From: Gelidibacter algens
GTDB taxonomy: Bacteria > Bacteroidota > Bacteroidia > Flavobacteriales > Flavobacteriaceae
Length of the DNA stretch: 64,000 bases
Direction of reading: 5' to 3'
Assembly: GCF_001678675.1 (NCBI RefSeq)
Contig: NZ_LZRN01000019.1
Location: 1 to 64,000 of the forward strand
The position numbers were made by a program, and so were the translations under genes. Every line of letters begins with the position of its first letter. Position 1 is the stretch's first letter. Shown in pieces: positions 46,070 to 56,469 of the stretch. The notes beneath the pieces were generated by a model. That model saw only the letters and a program-made list of their open reading frames with translations. It was not told the DNA's origin and searched no databases.

Positions 46070-46846
46070 TTGGAAAAACACAAATATTTCGACGAAAATT
46101 CAATGGCTGTCATAGATGCCATTGCAAACTCTATTGCCATTGGGATGAAGCCAGCTGATCCTGAAACTAAAATCATTGTTACAATTCCTGCCCATAATGA
46201 AGAAAAGGTTATTGTTACATGTCTTGAATCTTTGTTCAATCAATATTCGGTCTTTAATCAAAACTTGGTGGCTCGGTTAAAGGCTACTTTTGTACCGGAA
46301 GAATGGGATTTTGCTCCAAACCATGCCGATAATTCAGGGCCTAGTTTGGCAGTCAGGGCTGATGTTTACGAGGCCGTAGGAGGTATGCGGCCCTTAGGAT
46401 TTTGTGAAGATATTGCGTTTTACGATTCCATAATATACGGAGGTTTTAAAGTTAGACATTGTCCAGAAACAATTGTGACCACGTCAAGTAGACAAGACCC
46501 TAGAGCGCCTTGGGGGTTTGGAGCGGAATTAAAAACATGGAATGATGAGTCCTCAATTATTTTTGAGGTTGAAGGCCTTAAAGCACTTCTGGAAAGACTA
46601 AAAATCTATAATCTGGTGGAAGCGTTATATTTGACCAAGACCCAGAAATTTTTGGAGAGGGCCAGCTTTAAAAGCGGTTTGGATAAAGATCAACTAACGG
46701 ATTATTTTTTAAAATATCCCACTTTCAATGCAATGAACCTTAAAATTGAAAAGGACCTCGATGAACTAGCATCGTGGCGCGAAAGGTTTCCTAAACAAAA
46801 TGTGTGTCTGGCAGTACAGGACCTAGAGGATTTTTTGACCAATTAA
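46070..46846 (+). pseudogene. Family 2 glycosyltransferase gene with its catalytic core missing
   Basis: The 258-residue frame starts at TTG 46070 (first ATG is 46104). The beginning of a GT2 domain is present (KIIVTIPAHNEEKVIVTCLESLFNQ), and so is its far end (SGPSLAVRADVYEAVGGM, EDIAFYDSIIYGGFKV). The middle, including the DxD metal site and about 100 residues, is absent: LFNQ runs straight into SVFNQNLVARLKATF. The deletion is in frame. The protein is unlikely to be a working transferase. The neighbouring methyltransferase suggests remnants of a known methyltransferase-glycosyltransferase-deacetylase gene set. Confidence 0.6.
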
Positions 46847-46869
46847 TTGTTGGCTTTTCTCCAGACTTG

Positions 46870-47502
46870 CTACCTATATAAATCATGCCGTTCGTTAGAC
46901 AATTCTTCATAACCACCCAACATTTTAGCTTTTTCTGCAAAATTATCGTGAACTTCATCGCCACTTAATGGATACTCTGGCACGAAGGGCGTCCAATGTA
47001 CAAGCAATAGTTTTCCATCCGGAGACAGATGCTCGTCAATATTTTTAAATAAGACTGATAAGTCCATGGGGTTTAAATAGTATCCAATTTCACAACATGT
47101 AATGAGATCAAACATACCAGCGGGGAAATCTTTGGTAATATCAGCGACCTTAAATTCTATATTGTCAAGATTTGAACAAGATGCTTTGGCTTCATTTATA
47201 GCGGTCATACTAATATCAATGGCCAATACCTGGTCAGAAATTTGAGACAACATTGCTGTTTGTATACCTATGGAACATCCGAGTTCTAAGCAATTTCTAT
47301 AGCAGTCACCCTTTAATGCTTTTATGGATCTTTTATATTTCGACTGCTCATAGGTACTATCTCGAAAATTCCAAGGATCAATTTTAGTCGTATATAAGGC
47401 TTCGAAGTATTCAGTGTCCAAGGTTTCCAGATGTTGTCTTTTGGTCAAAAAGAAGTATTCCGTAGGTGTATTGAAAGGTTCCAGCAAGTTTTGAGTTAAC
47501 AC
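46870..47502 (-). CDS. NodS-like SAM-dependent methyltransferase
   Basis: This is a 210-residue class I methyltransferase. The SAM-binding motif I is NCLELGCSIG (about residues 71-80), with acidic motif II in VLAIDISMTAI. The upstream DTEYFEALYTTKIDPWNFRDS is typical of the NodS-like group that occurs next to GT2 glycosyltransferases and PIG-L deacetylases. Here only the truncated GT2 is next to it, convergently. The original partners appear lost. Confidence 0.8.
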   Translation of the reverse strand: MLTQNLLEPFNTPTEYFFLTKRQHLETLDTEYFEALYTTKIDPWNFRDSTYEQSKYKRSIKALKGDCYRNCLELGCSIGIQTAMLSQISDQVLAIDISMTAINEAKASCSNLDNIEFKVADITKDFPAGMFDLITCCEIGYYLNPMDLSVLFKNIDEHLSPDGKLLLVHWTPFVPEYPLSGDEVHDNFAEKAKMLGGYEELSNERHDLYR

Positions 47503-47548
47503 AAAGCCACACGGTTGACTTTAGTGAATTGATAGTGCAGGGTATTCC

Positions 47549-50500
47549 TTATTCTTGTTGCCTATATAAATAGAACCCACCTTCTTTGTCATAGCTACAA
47601 AAAATCAACAATTTTCCATCTGGTGAAATACCTATCCCACGAGGTTCAGCCCCTTGAACTTCTGGTAAATCCAAAGTCCACATCTCTTGCTTTTCGCTAT
47701 TTCGGTAATGGAAGGAGGAAGGTGAGATCCCGTTAGATCGCACTGCAAAATAGAGGGCATGATCACGAACTTGTAGCGCACTGGAGCCCGCGTTTAAACT
47801 TCTAATAGGGGCTGCTTTTTTATAGATATCCCCATCCTCGCTATGGTATACTTGGGTTAGTGCGCTACCGGGTTCTGGGAAGTACAGGGTGCGTCCATCG
47901 AAACTCATATCAAAAGTCCGGGAAAGATTACGATCTTTCAATTCTATAGTTTTTATAAGATCAAATCGATGGCCATTTTGTTTCAAAATAAAATTCGAAT
48001 CTTCTCCAAATAAAGACATGGCAAAAATAGTCCCGTTTTTAGCCGCTCTTGGGCTGGTGATGGCTCTGTTGCCCTTAGGTACTTCCCATACGGCAATGCC
48101 CTGTCCAGTTTTAGCGTCTATTTTGATGAGGTGTCGATTGATGCCAACCAGAATATTGCCGTCCAGATCTTTTCCTATACCGTTTACGGGGTGCAGCGGA
48201 TACTGCTTTCCGTCGATTTCAACCTCGGTAAGTGGAGAGAATTTTGCAGAATCTCCGCTAGGATCTCTAATAAGCAATCCGCGGTTATAGTCGGCCAACC
48301 AAACATTATGCTCATCGTCCCATAGCGCCCCATAACCAGCAGCGGAATTTTCAATTTGTTCTATAAATTTGTAATTGGGAGGTGCCACCTCGGCAAGATC
48401 GGTTAGCTCTTCATCAGATTTGAGCAGTTTTAATTTTGAAATTCCTGAACTTATGCCAAGACTGCCATCACTGGCCAAAACGCGATGGTAGAAGATTTCT
48501 TCTTCACCAATCTTTGAATCTGTCAGCAATTCAAACCAGTCTTTTTCCTCAAACTTTAGTATTGAATTACGCCCTATATTTTGCTGAAAGATAATTTTCG
48601 AAAATTCGGGATTTGAAGCTATTTGATAGGTATAGGTCACAAAATCGCCATCTGGGTCAATTGCAGGAGTCCATTTCACGGTACCTAGGACCTTTAGATC
48701 CCGAACGCCATAGGTATTTTTTGGATGGTGAGTAGTGATATTCGGTTTTTTTGGCGGTTGGTTTTGGGACGGATATAGTTGCCCTCGCAAACTGTCATTT
48801 TTTGCTGAAACGCTGATATACACGCCTCCTACGGCGAGAAGATCTTCTAATTTTTCGGTTATTGTTAGTGTTCCTGAAAAATGTCTTTTTCCATTTTTGA
48901 TTTTGCCAGTATATAATTTTTTTAGAAGGGTTCCGGTTTCACCATTTCTGCCTTGAAATAACGCAACTTCAACGTGTCGATCCTTATGGGTTTTTGGAAG
49001 GGCAAAACGTCCTGAAATCTTTAATTCTTTTTCTACAAGTACTGCTGAAAATTCGCCGTTTTCTGAGGTGTTTTCTCCTTCGTGAATAGAATGGAAGTAG
49101 CCTTTTCCTTCCTTAAATTTTTCATGATCATTGCGTAAAATATATCCATTTACTCCAAAAATTACCGAAGGTAGCTGGCGGATATCGAAAACTTCCATAT
49201 CTGAAGCTTTTTTCTCTTTGATGGCGTATGTTGTATAGACTATTTCACGGCTTTCGTAAAAAATGTCCATAATAGTAATAGTGTTGGTTGGTGGTAGCTC
49301 CTGTGTTAGCCAAGAACGAGCTCCAGAGCCTGCAGCTCCGGTATTGAGTAGTTGTAGTTTGCCACGCTTTCCAGGATAAAAAGCGTGTTGGTGACCACTA
49401 ATGTAAGTATGTACCTTGTAACGTTCAAGAAGCGCCCGTAATTTTTCAGGATTTTCGAGAACATCTCCTTTAGAATCGCGTTCTTGGGCCACACTGTAAA
49501 GCGGCATATGTCCCATCACAAAACGAAATTTGGCCTTTTTTGCAGCAGGTAGTTGAAATTGTTTTTCCATCCACTCTAAATTTTCTTCAGTAATTTTAGC
49601 AGACGAGGCTTCCCAAGAAACGATAAAAACACCGTTTATGACAAACGAATAGTAATTGGGGAAACGGCTGTCATCAACGAAATTTAGTTTCGGCTTGTTT
49701 TCACTTTTATTCCAATAGGCATTGGCAAAATCATGCTCTACTTTATAGGAGCGCGGGCCATCGTGGTTGCCTAATGTAAAAGCGAAAGGAATACCGTTTT
49801 TTATAAGTGGGGCGGCAATATGCTTTGTAAATCCATCCCACATTTTTTGCAAATGGTCAGTGTCTGAAATTCCCATCCCAGCCACAAGGTCACCACCGGA
49901 AATAACCAAATCGGGTTTCCAAATGCGGGGCATTCTATTAATAATGCTATCCACCTGCCATTCGTAATCGACGGCACCAAGTCCCGAATTAAGATCAGAA
50001 ATCACCCCAATCCGCAAGTCTCCGCGTTTAGGCACTTCCGGAATGTCGTGAATGGGAACCAATCGAACGGCATCGCTAATAAATTGATTTCCTTTAGTGC
50101 TTCTAATTTCAAGTGAATCTTCAGGTGTTAATTGATAGTCACCTAAAATTCTCCATTTGCCTAAATTGTCAAGATCAGATTGATCAACTTTTAGCGTATC
50201 GGTTGTGCCGGATTGATGTAAAATGTACTGCACTTCCATTGAATTTTCAGCAGTATCCAAAGCAAACCAAGCTCCCAACTGATATTTTCTAGGGCTGATG
50301 CCTCTAAAGCGATAACTTGCCTTATTGATGGGGTTCGACACCGCCACTCTTGATGCCGATTTTCCGTAATAATTAAATAAATTGCTGTCTTTCCATATCC
50401 CGGTTTCGGCATATGCGACATCATCGGTGTCAAAATAAATGGGTTTCTCAGGTTTTGATGACACTTTTTCTGAAATGATGATAGCACCCGCATTTTTCCG

Positions 50501-51337
50501 CAGGTCGTTACGATCACCGCCAGAAACATGAGACGGCACGTTTACCACTTCATTGGCAGCAATCATAGTAGAAGATCCGCCTCCATCTAAATTGACAGCT
50601 GCTATCGTCCCTAAACTTTGCATAATTTCGGCCAGTTCAATAAGGGTGGTTCCTACACTGGCCTCCTGCCGACCGTCCACTACCAAAATCACGATCGTAT
50701 GGTCATCTCTATATCCAATGGCCGTCCTGGGATGGCGGGCAGTATGGTCTTTAGCAAAACCCTCCGCAGTGGTGTTGACCTGTATTTCACCATTTTTTAG
50801 TAATACAGGTCCGCCTCCGACCGCTTGGGAAGCCAGCCATTTTTCAGAAGAACCATCGTCGTTGCTTACGTTGAATTTAAAAGCGAAATCTCCATCTGGG
50901 GCTGGCGTTGTCCAGGTCACTTCTGGTTTTCCGTTTTTGAGCCCAAAAGCACCGCGTGGCGTATTATGGGTTCCTTTTGATACTACCTCTCCGTCTTCAA
51001 TGATTAAACTCACTGAGGAATTACTGGCAAAATAGCCGCCATTTATTGCAAATATGGCATTGTTTTTCTGGTAGGTTTCCGCAGTGGTCTCCCTGAAGAT
51101 ATCACTTCCTATAGAACGAAATTTTAAATTCTTATCCCGAAGGTCTATTTCGGCATACATAGCCCTGAGAGGTTTCCCGTCCGGTAAATTTCCATAAGTG
51201 TCATATATTTTTATTGAAGACGGCAGTTCGGTATTAAGATCTATTCGAGGGTTCCAGTGCAAGTTGATGTCTTGACCATGAACACTACCAAACCAAAGAA
51301 AACTTAAAAAAATGAAGATGATTTTTAAAAAGTTCAT
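47549..51337 (-). CDS. Giant phosphodiester-glycosidase/calcineurin-type phosphoesterase
   Basis: This exported protein of about 1262 residues has a signal peptide (FLKIIFIFLSFLWFGSVHGQ); start 51337 is preferred over the upstream frame to 51367. Domain order by eye: an NAGPA/DUF2233 phosphodiester glycosidase (about 50-290, FAINGGYF, VNLDGGGSSTM); a golvesin-like strand domain (about 305-440); a calcineurin metallophosphoesterase (about 445-680, GVISDLNSGL, SGGDLVAGMG, LGNHDGPRS, GHQHAF); a CHRD-like domain (about 740-870); a fibronectin-III-like part; and a C-terminal NHL/SMP-30-like propeller (about 1000-1262). It should act on phosphodiester-linked sugars in the periplasm. Confidence 0.8.
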   Translation of the reverse strand: MNFLKIIFIFLSFLWFGSVHGQDINLHWNPRIDLNTELPSSIKIYDTYGNLPDGKPLRAMYAEIDLRDKNLKFRSIGSDIFRETTAETYQKNNAIFAINGGYFASNSSVSLIIEDGEVVSKGTHNTPRGAFGLKNGKPEVTWTTPAPDGDFAFKFNVSNDDGSSEKWLASQAVGGGPVLLKNGEIQVNTTAEGFAKDHTARHPRTAIGYRDDHTIVILVVDGRQEASVGTTLIELAEIMQSLGTIAAVNLDGGGSSTMIAANEVVNVPSHVSGGDRNDLRKNAGAIIISEKVSSKPEKPIYFDTDDVAYAETGIWKDSNLFNYYGKSASRVAVSNPINKASYRFRGISPRKYQLGAWFALDTAENSMEVQYILHQSGTTDTLKVDQSDLDNLGKWRILGDYQLTPEDSLEIRSTKGNQFISDAVRLVPIHDIPEVPKRGDLRIGVISDLNSGLGAVDYEWQVDSIINRMPRIWKPDLVISGGDLVAGMGISDTDHLQKMWDGFTKHIAAPLIKNGIPFAFTLGNHDGPRSYKVEHDFANAYWNKSENKPKLNFVDDSRFPNYYSFVINGVFIVSWEASSAKITEENLEWMEKQFQLPAAKKAKFRFVMGHMPLYSVAQERDSKGDVLENPEKLRALLERYKVHTYISGHQHAFYPGKRGKLQLLNTGAAGSGARSWLTQELPPTNTITIMDIFYESREIVYTTYAIKEKKASDMEVFDIRQLPSVIFGVNGYILRNDHEKFKEGKGYFHSIHEGENTSENGEFSAVLVEKELKISGRFALPKTHKDRHVEVALFQGRNGETGTLLKKLYTGKIKNGKRHFSGTLTITEKLEDLLAVGGVYISVSAKNDSLRGQLYPSQNQPPKKPNITTHHPKNTYGVRDLKVLGTVKWTPAIDPDGDFVTYTYQIASNPEFSKIIFQQNIGRNSILKFEEKDWFELLTDSKIGEEEIFYHRVLASDGSLGISSGISKLKLLKSDEELTDLAEVAPPNYKFIEQIENSAAGYGALWDDEHNVWLADYNRGLLIRDPSGDSAKFSPLTEVEIDGKQYPLHPVNGIGKDLDGNILVGINRHLIKIDAKTGQGIAVWEVPKGNRAITSPRAAKNGTIFAMSLFGEDSNFILKQNGHRFDLIKTIELKDRNLSRTFDMSFDGRTLYFPEPGSALTQVYHSEDGDIYKKAAPIRSLNAGSSALQVRDHALYFAVRSNGISPSSFHYRNSEKQEMWTLDLPEVQGAEPRGIGISPDGKLLIFCSYDKEGGFYLYRQQE

Positions 51338-51883
51338 AGTATAAATGGATAGCTTTATTTGGCACATAGTGGCTAATTTATAAATAGTTTTTATACTTGA
51401 ATGTAAAAACCTTGTTCTCGTGGTTGCTTCAAATATGACCCCAATCTTCTGACGAACATGGATTATATAATAGTGCTTGGCAGTTTCAACGCTATTACGT
51501 CTTCAACTTGATTGCGTTTAAAGATATAGAGATTTTTCGAAAAGATAAGGGAAGCCATTTATTTCGAAGATTTGAGACAGGCGATGAGTGGTGGAGTTCA
51601 AAGACTTTAATTTATAGCCTTTTTAAATTTGAAGGTCTTTTAACTCTATATTTGATTTTAATTTATACGATTGGATAAAACTTTTAGCAAATTTATTTTT
51701 GCTTATTTTTGAAATTAAACAGTGATTGGGCAATGAGTTTGAGCGCCAAGTATTTTCTAAAATTAATGCCATATAGAGCGGTTTTTTTATCTTTAAGTGT
51801 TTTAAAAAAGCATAATACAAATTTTAAATTGTCAATATTGAACTATCATTTTAACTCCAGTTTAAATTAACCAATGATTATTT
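51338..51883. promoter_or_regulatory. Divergent intergenic region upstream of susC
   Basis: This AT-rich region of 546 bases holds no gene. Near the susC start, TTTAAC (51850-51855) and TTTAAA (51861-51866) are 11 bases apart, with TTAACC at 51867-51872. This resembles the Pho-box-like repeats elsewhere in the window but lies only 12-34 bases from the start codon, so it is weak evidence. Nothing matching is seen upstream of the phosphoesterase gene. Confidence 0.35.
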
Positions 51884-54800
51884 ATGAAGAAAGAAATTTT
51901 AATGAAAGGAAAATTGCACATCAAGCTTCTTACATTTGCTCTGTTTGCAATAAGTACTATTGTCTATGGGCAAACTAACCCGTATGTGTTTAAAGGAAAT
52001 GTAACAGATAATGCAACCGAACAGCCCATAGCAGGTGCGTCTGTATTTATTGAAAACACCAATGTTGGTAGTGTTACTGATTTTGATGGAAACTATAGTT
52101 TCGCAGCTTCATTAAAAGCTGGTGATTATACCATAGTAGTAAGTTATTTAGGTTTTTCAACGAAAAAAGTCAAGGTTACGACCTCAGGTGATGTGATTGA
52201 AACCAATGTCAGTCTTAATGAAGATTTGTTAAGTTTAGATGAGGTTGTGATTACAGGAAATACCGTTGGTGTAAATAAGCGCACTTTGGGAAATGCCATT
52301 TCAACGGTAAGCGCTGAAGATTTAGTCAACAATGGAGCAACTTCTGTAGATCAGGCCATTTCGGGCAAAATTACAGGTGCTTTAGTCCAACAAAATTCTG
52401 GAGATCCAGCTGGTGGTATCAGTATTCGTCTGAGAGGACCGAGCACAGTATTAGGTAATTCCGATCCACTTTACATTGTTGACGGCATTATTATTAGTAA
52501 TTCGAGTGCTGAACTTGTTGATTTAGGTGGTAATACCCAGAACCGATTAGCTGATATTAATCCAAACGATGTTGAACGCATAGAAATTATAAAAGGTGCA
52601 GCAGCAGCGGCCATTTATGGCTCTCGAGCGAGTAATGGTGTTGTACAGATTTTTACGAAAAAAGGAAAAAGTGGGGATCCAAGATTCTCTTTTTCAACGA
52701 ACGTGAAAGTAAATGAATTACGAAAAAAGATTGATTATAATACTACTGAGTTAGCTTGGGTAAATGCAGGTGATCGCAATAATCTAGAGACAGTTCCGGT
52801 GGAGCGTTATGATTTACAAGAAAGTTTTTTTGGCACAGGCTACGGAACTGAAAATTACTTTTCAGTAAGTGGTGGCACTGATAAAACAACATATTACTTA
52901 TCTGCATCGCAATTGGATAATGAAGGAATTATCGTCAACTCAGATTTCAAAAGAATTGGCTTTAAGGCCAATATTTCTCAAAAAGCTTTTGATTGGTTAA
53001 CTATAAAGGGTGGTTTCAATTACATCAGAAGTAATAGTGATGATATTCCAAATGGTGGTATTAGCAATCCATACGGTGCAATAACGGGTTTTTTGTTTAG
53101 TCAGAACTCGGTGAATCCAAATCCTGATGAGTCGGGCGTCTATCCTGTGACATCTTTGTTAGTGCCAAGAACCAATCCATTAGAGGCGGTAAATCGTTTC
53201 AAATTTGGACAAAAAACCAATCGGTTCATTACAAGTATAGCCTTGGACGCAAACATTACTGAAAAACTATCAGCGAGCTACACCCTTGGAATAGATTATT
53301 ACAACCAATCTGCAACTGCTTTTATACCAATCAAAAACACTTCACCCAATCCTAATGGTTATGCAAGACGTTCTGATATTAATAATTTCCAATATAACAG
53401 TGACCTGAATTTAAGTTATAAAACAGCATTGTCTAAGGTCATAAATTCTACTACTACTTTGGGTGGATCATGGCAATATGAAGAATTTGATCGCATTGGG
53501 ATTACTGCTGATGGCCTTCCTCCAATAGTTGAAACTGCAGAGAGTGGAAGTATTTTGGCACAAGGAGAGAGCAGATCTCAAATATCTTACTGGGGCTCAT
53601 TTGTACAACAATCTTTTAGCTATAAAGACAAACTGTATGTAAATGGCGCTGTACGTATGGATGGTGCATCTACCTTTGGTAAAGATGAGCGCAATCAATT
53701 GTATGCAAAAGCCAGCTTATCCTACATCATGTCAGAAGAGGATTATTGGATAAATACTTTTGGAGATACCTTTAATGTATTTAAAATAAGAGGGTCTTGG
53801 GGACAGGCAGGTAACCTAACTGCGTTATCGGCATTTCAAAGATTTACAGTGTTAAGCCCGGGTGCTATCAACGGATCCACGAGTTTAATTCCTAGCACAC
53901 AACAAGGCGATTTAAATATCGCACCAGAGCGCCAGGAGGAAATAGAATTTGGTTTTGATGCCGGTTTTTTAAGTAATAGATTAGGATTGGAATTTACATA
54001 CTATAAACAACGTGTATCCGAATTATTGTTACCTAGAGAATTGTCACCATCCACTGGTTTCAGTTCAAGAATTGAAAATATCGGAAACTTAGAAAATGAG
54101 GGGATAGAAATATTGTTGAGAGGAACTCCTATAAAAACTCCTAGTTTTTCTTGGGATGTAACTGCGACGTATTCTAGAAATGAAAACGTGGTTACCAAAG
54201 TTGCTGGGGGTGGACAATTTGCACTGGGCGGTAGTTTCTCTACAAACTATGTCATAGAAGGTGAGGCACTAGGCGTTTTCTATCGTCAGTACTATGCACG
54301 AAACCCCGATGGAACCCTGTTATTGGATGCTAATGGATATCCTCAAACAGAAAAAGGAAATACCTCCACTGGTGAAATAGGTAGAGATGGCAATGGCCAA
54401 CCTGTAGGATCAGCACTCAGTAAGGTGATAGGAGATCCTAACCCAGAATGGTTTGGTTCCTTAATTAATGAATTTGCATTTAAAGATTTCGAATTGAGAA
54501 TACAATTTGATGCCGTTCAGGGTTATGATATTTTCAACTGGAACAGACGTTTGATGGATAATAGACTTTTTGGAGGAGGCTATAACTACGGTCAAGAATT
54601 GGCGGGTAATAGACTAAAAAATCTGGGGCAAGCACAAGCCAATATTTTTGAAGAGTTTGTTGAAGACGCATCTTTTGTTAAGTTAAGAGAATTGGCAATA
54701 AGTTACAATTTAAGATCTCCATTTAAGAATATCAACAATATTGAGATCAGTCTTGTAGGCAGAAACTTAGTTTCATGGGACAGTTATTCGGGTTGGGACC

Positions 54801-54904
54801 CGGAAATTAATACGGCTGGTCAAAGTAATGGTGTTAGAGGTTTTGATTTTGCTGGGGTTCCCATCCCAAAAACATATCAATTAGGTATTAATGTTAGTTT
54901 CTAA
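51884..54904 (+). CDS. SusC/RagA-family TonB-linked outer-membrane transporter
   Basis: This is an outer-membrane import channel of 1006 residues. A signal peptide ends at TIVYGQ. A carboxypeptidase-regulatory-like domain (about residues 30-115, with AGASVFIENTNVGSVTDFDG) precedes the plug (about 125-235, with DPLYIVDGI, DVERIEIIKGAAAAAIYGSRASNGVV, all SusC hallmarks), then a large barrel ending in LGINVSF. The substrate cannot be read. The flanking phosphodiesterase and nuclease genes suggest a phosphate-containing polymer or nucleotide rather than a plain glycan (inference). Confidence 0.93.
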   Translation: MKKEILMKGKLHIKLLTFALFAISTIVYGQTNPYVFKGNVTDNATEQPIAGASVFIENTNVGSVTDFDGNYSFAASLKAGDYTIVVSYLGFSTKKVKVTTSGDVIETNVSLNEDLLSLDEVVITGNTVGVNKRTLGNAISTVSAEDLVNNGATSVDQAISGKITGALVQQNSGDPAGGISIRLRGPSTVLGNSDPLYIVDGIIISNSSAELVDLGGNTQNRLADINPNDVERIEIIKGAAAAAIYGSRASNGVVQIFTKKGKSGDPRFSFSTNVKVNELRKKIDYNTTELAWVNAGDRNNLETVPVERYDLQESFFGTGYGTENYFSVSGGTDKTTYYLSASQLDNEGIIVNSDFKRIGFKANISQKAFDWLTIKGGFNYIRSNSDDIPNGGISNPYGAITGFLFSQNSVNPNPDESGVYPVTSLLVPRTNPLEAVNRFKFGQKTNRFITSIALDANITEKLSASYTLGIDYYNQSATAFIPIKNTSPNPNGYARRSDINNFQYNSDLNLSYKTALSKVINSTTTLGGSWQYEEFDRIGITADGLPPIVETAESGSILAQGESRSQISYWGSFVQQSFSYKDKLYVNGAVRMDGASTFGKDERNQLYAKASLSYIMSEEDYWINTFGDTFNVFKIRGSWGQAGNLTALSAFQRFTVLSPGAINGSTSLIPSTQQGDLNIAPERQEEIEFGFDAGFLSNRLGLEFTYYKQRVSELLLPRELSPSTGFSSRIENIGNLENEGIEILLRGTPIKTPSFSWDVTATYSRNENVVTKVAGGGQFALGGSFSTNYVIEGEALGVFYRQYYARNPDGTLLLDANGYPQTEKGNTSTGEIGRDGNGQPVGSALSKVIGDPNPEWFGSLINEFAFKDFELRIQFDAVQGYDIFNWNRRLMDNRLFGGGYNYGQELAGNRLKNLGQAQANIFEEFVEDASFVKLRELAISYNLRSPFKNINNIEISLVGRNLVSWDSYSGWDPEINTAGQSNGVRGFDFAGVPIPKTYQLGINVSF

Positions 54905-54914
54905 AAAAAAGAAA

Positions 54915-56258
54915 ATGAAGAATAGATATAAAAAAAATAGCATATTTGCTTTAAGCATGATTTTAACCCTTTTGGTAAGTTCATGTGAGACAGATTTTGA
55001 TAATCCTAATGCGGCAACTGCTGAACAGACCTTTTCTTCAAGAGAAGGCATTTTATCAGCTGCTGTAGGAATGCAACAGTTATATGCCACTTCAGGGCTT
55101 AGATGGATTATTGAAACCCCGGCAATTACAACGCGTGAAGCTGGTATTACCACAACATTTCAAAATATGATTGAATTGGAAGAAGGTGGCTCTAGTTTGC
55201 CTAATTTCAATTCGAATGTACAAGGGTTGTGGTCTAATATGTTGAGGGTTATGAAGATTTCAGAAGACATTCAGGCCAATATTGATAATGTTGAGTTGGC
55301 ACCAGGAACAAAAAGCGGTTTGCTCGCTTATGCTAAGCTTTTCAAAGCGATGGCAATAGGTAGCTTGGCACAAAACTATGAGCAGGTAATCATTCAGACC
55401 AGTAATAATAATGATGCTTTATTTGTTACAAGAAATGAAGGTTTTTTAGCAGCGATTGCGCTATTGAATGAGGGTAAAGCGGCACTAAACGCAACACCAG
55501 TTTCAATGGAATTTACCAATGAAATCACTTTAGGAAACATTGATGTGCTTAATTCTATAAATGCATATTTAGCGCGATACAATCTTTTTGCTAATAATTA
55601 TGAAGCTGCAATTGCAAATGCCAATAATGTGAGCACTACTTCAACGTCAGTTTTTGCTTACGATAGCCAAAATTTAAATCCAGTTTACAACCGTGTATTT
55701 TTGAATGGGATTTCGAATTTTAAACCGAGAGATAATTTCGGTTTACCAAACTCAGAATTTACATTTGATCCTGCAGATGGTCGCGTTGCATTTTATCTTT
55801 CAAGCTCGCCCAACGTCAATCAGAATGGATTGCCCGTTGAAGATTTACTCGGTTTTTTTGATATGAATACAGAATCAATTCCACTATATATTCCTGATGA
55901 GATGAAGCTTATTATCGCTGAAGCAAATTTGAGAAAAGCAAATCCAGATATCCCCGCCGCTATAATGGCTCTGAATGATGTTCTAACAGATACAGATGAT
56001 GTGTTTGGGATAAACGCTAATGTGGCTGCGTATTCAGGTCCAAATACGATAAACGATATTTTAAAGGAAATATATAAAAATCGCAGAGCAGAACTGTTCT
56101 TATCTGGCTTGAGTTTAGAAGACAGTCGCCGTTTTAGCAGACCACAACCAAGTGGTTCAGCGTCAAACTTTTCTGAAGAGAGAAATAGAAACTTTTATCC
56201 TTATCCTGACTTAGAACGTAATAGCAATCCTAATGTTCCAGCAGATCCATCTATTTAA
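54915..56258 (+). CDS. SusD/RagB-family surface lipoprotein
   Basis: This is the substrate-binding lid of the SusC transporter. The start at 54915 gives a lipoprotein signal (NSIFALSMILTLLVSSCE). The frame is open to 54891 inside susC. The helical TPR-like body has the SusD C-terminal pattern ILKEIYKNRRAELFLSGLSLEDSRRF. At 447 residues it is at the short end of the family. The susC stop is 10 bases before this start, so the pair is one operon, closed by the terminator at 56277. Confidence 0.92.
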   Translation: MKNRYKKNSIFALSMILTLLVSSCETDFDNPNAATAEQTFSSREGILSAAVGMQQLYATSGLRWIIETPAITTREAGITTTFQNMIELEEGGSSLPNFNSNVQGLWSNMLRVMKISEDIQANIDNVELAPGTKSGLLAYAKLFKAMAIGSLAQNYEQVIIQTSNNNDALFVTRNEGFLAAIALLNEGKAALNATPVSMEFTNEITLGNIDVLNSINAYLARYNLFANNYEAAIANANNVSTTSTSVFAYDSQNLNPVYNRVFLNGISNFKPRDNFGLPNSEFTFDPADGRVAFYLSSSPNVNQNGLPVEDLLGFFDMNTESIPLYIPDEMKLIIAEANLRKANPDIPAAIMALNDVLTDTDDVFGINANVAAYSGPNTINDILKEIYKNRRAELFLSGLSLEDSRRFSRPQPSGSASNFSEERNRNFYPYPDLERNSNPNVPADPSI

Positions 56259-56276
56259 ATTCAGTTGAGTTATATT

Positions 56277-56316
56277 AAAAAGGCCTACATTCAAGTGACG
56301 AATGATAGGCCTTTTT
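56277..56316 (+). terminator. Terminator of the susCD operon
   Basis: The stem pairs AAAAAGGCCTA with TAGGCCTTTTT and is extended by CATTC/GAATG, followed by T residues. Confidence 0.88.
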
Positions 56317-56469
56317 CTTTAAAATCATAATAAAAGAAACACTTTGTATCACGCGTATTCTGAAAAGTGTTTATCAAAATCATTAAGTTTTTCAAGAGGA
56401 TTCGGCTCCTCAATTTTCAATCGAAATTGAGGTCATGTGCCACATCCGATAGCAATTATAACATCTATC

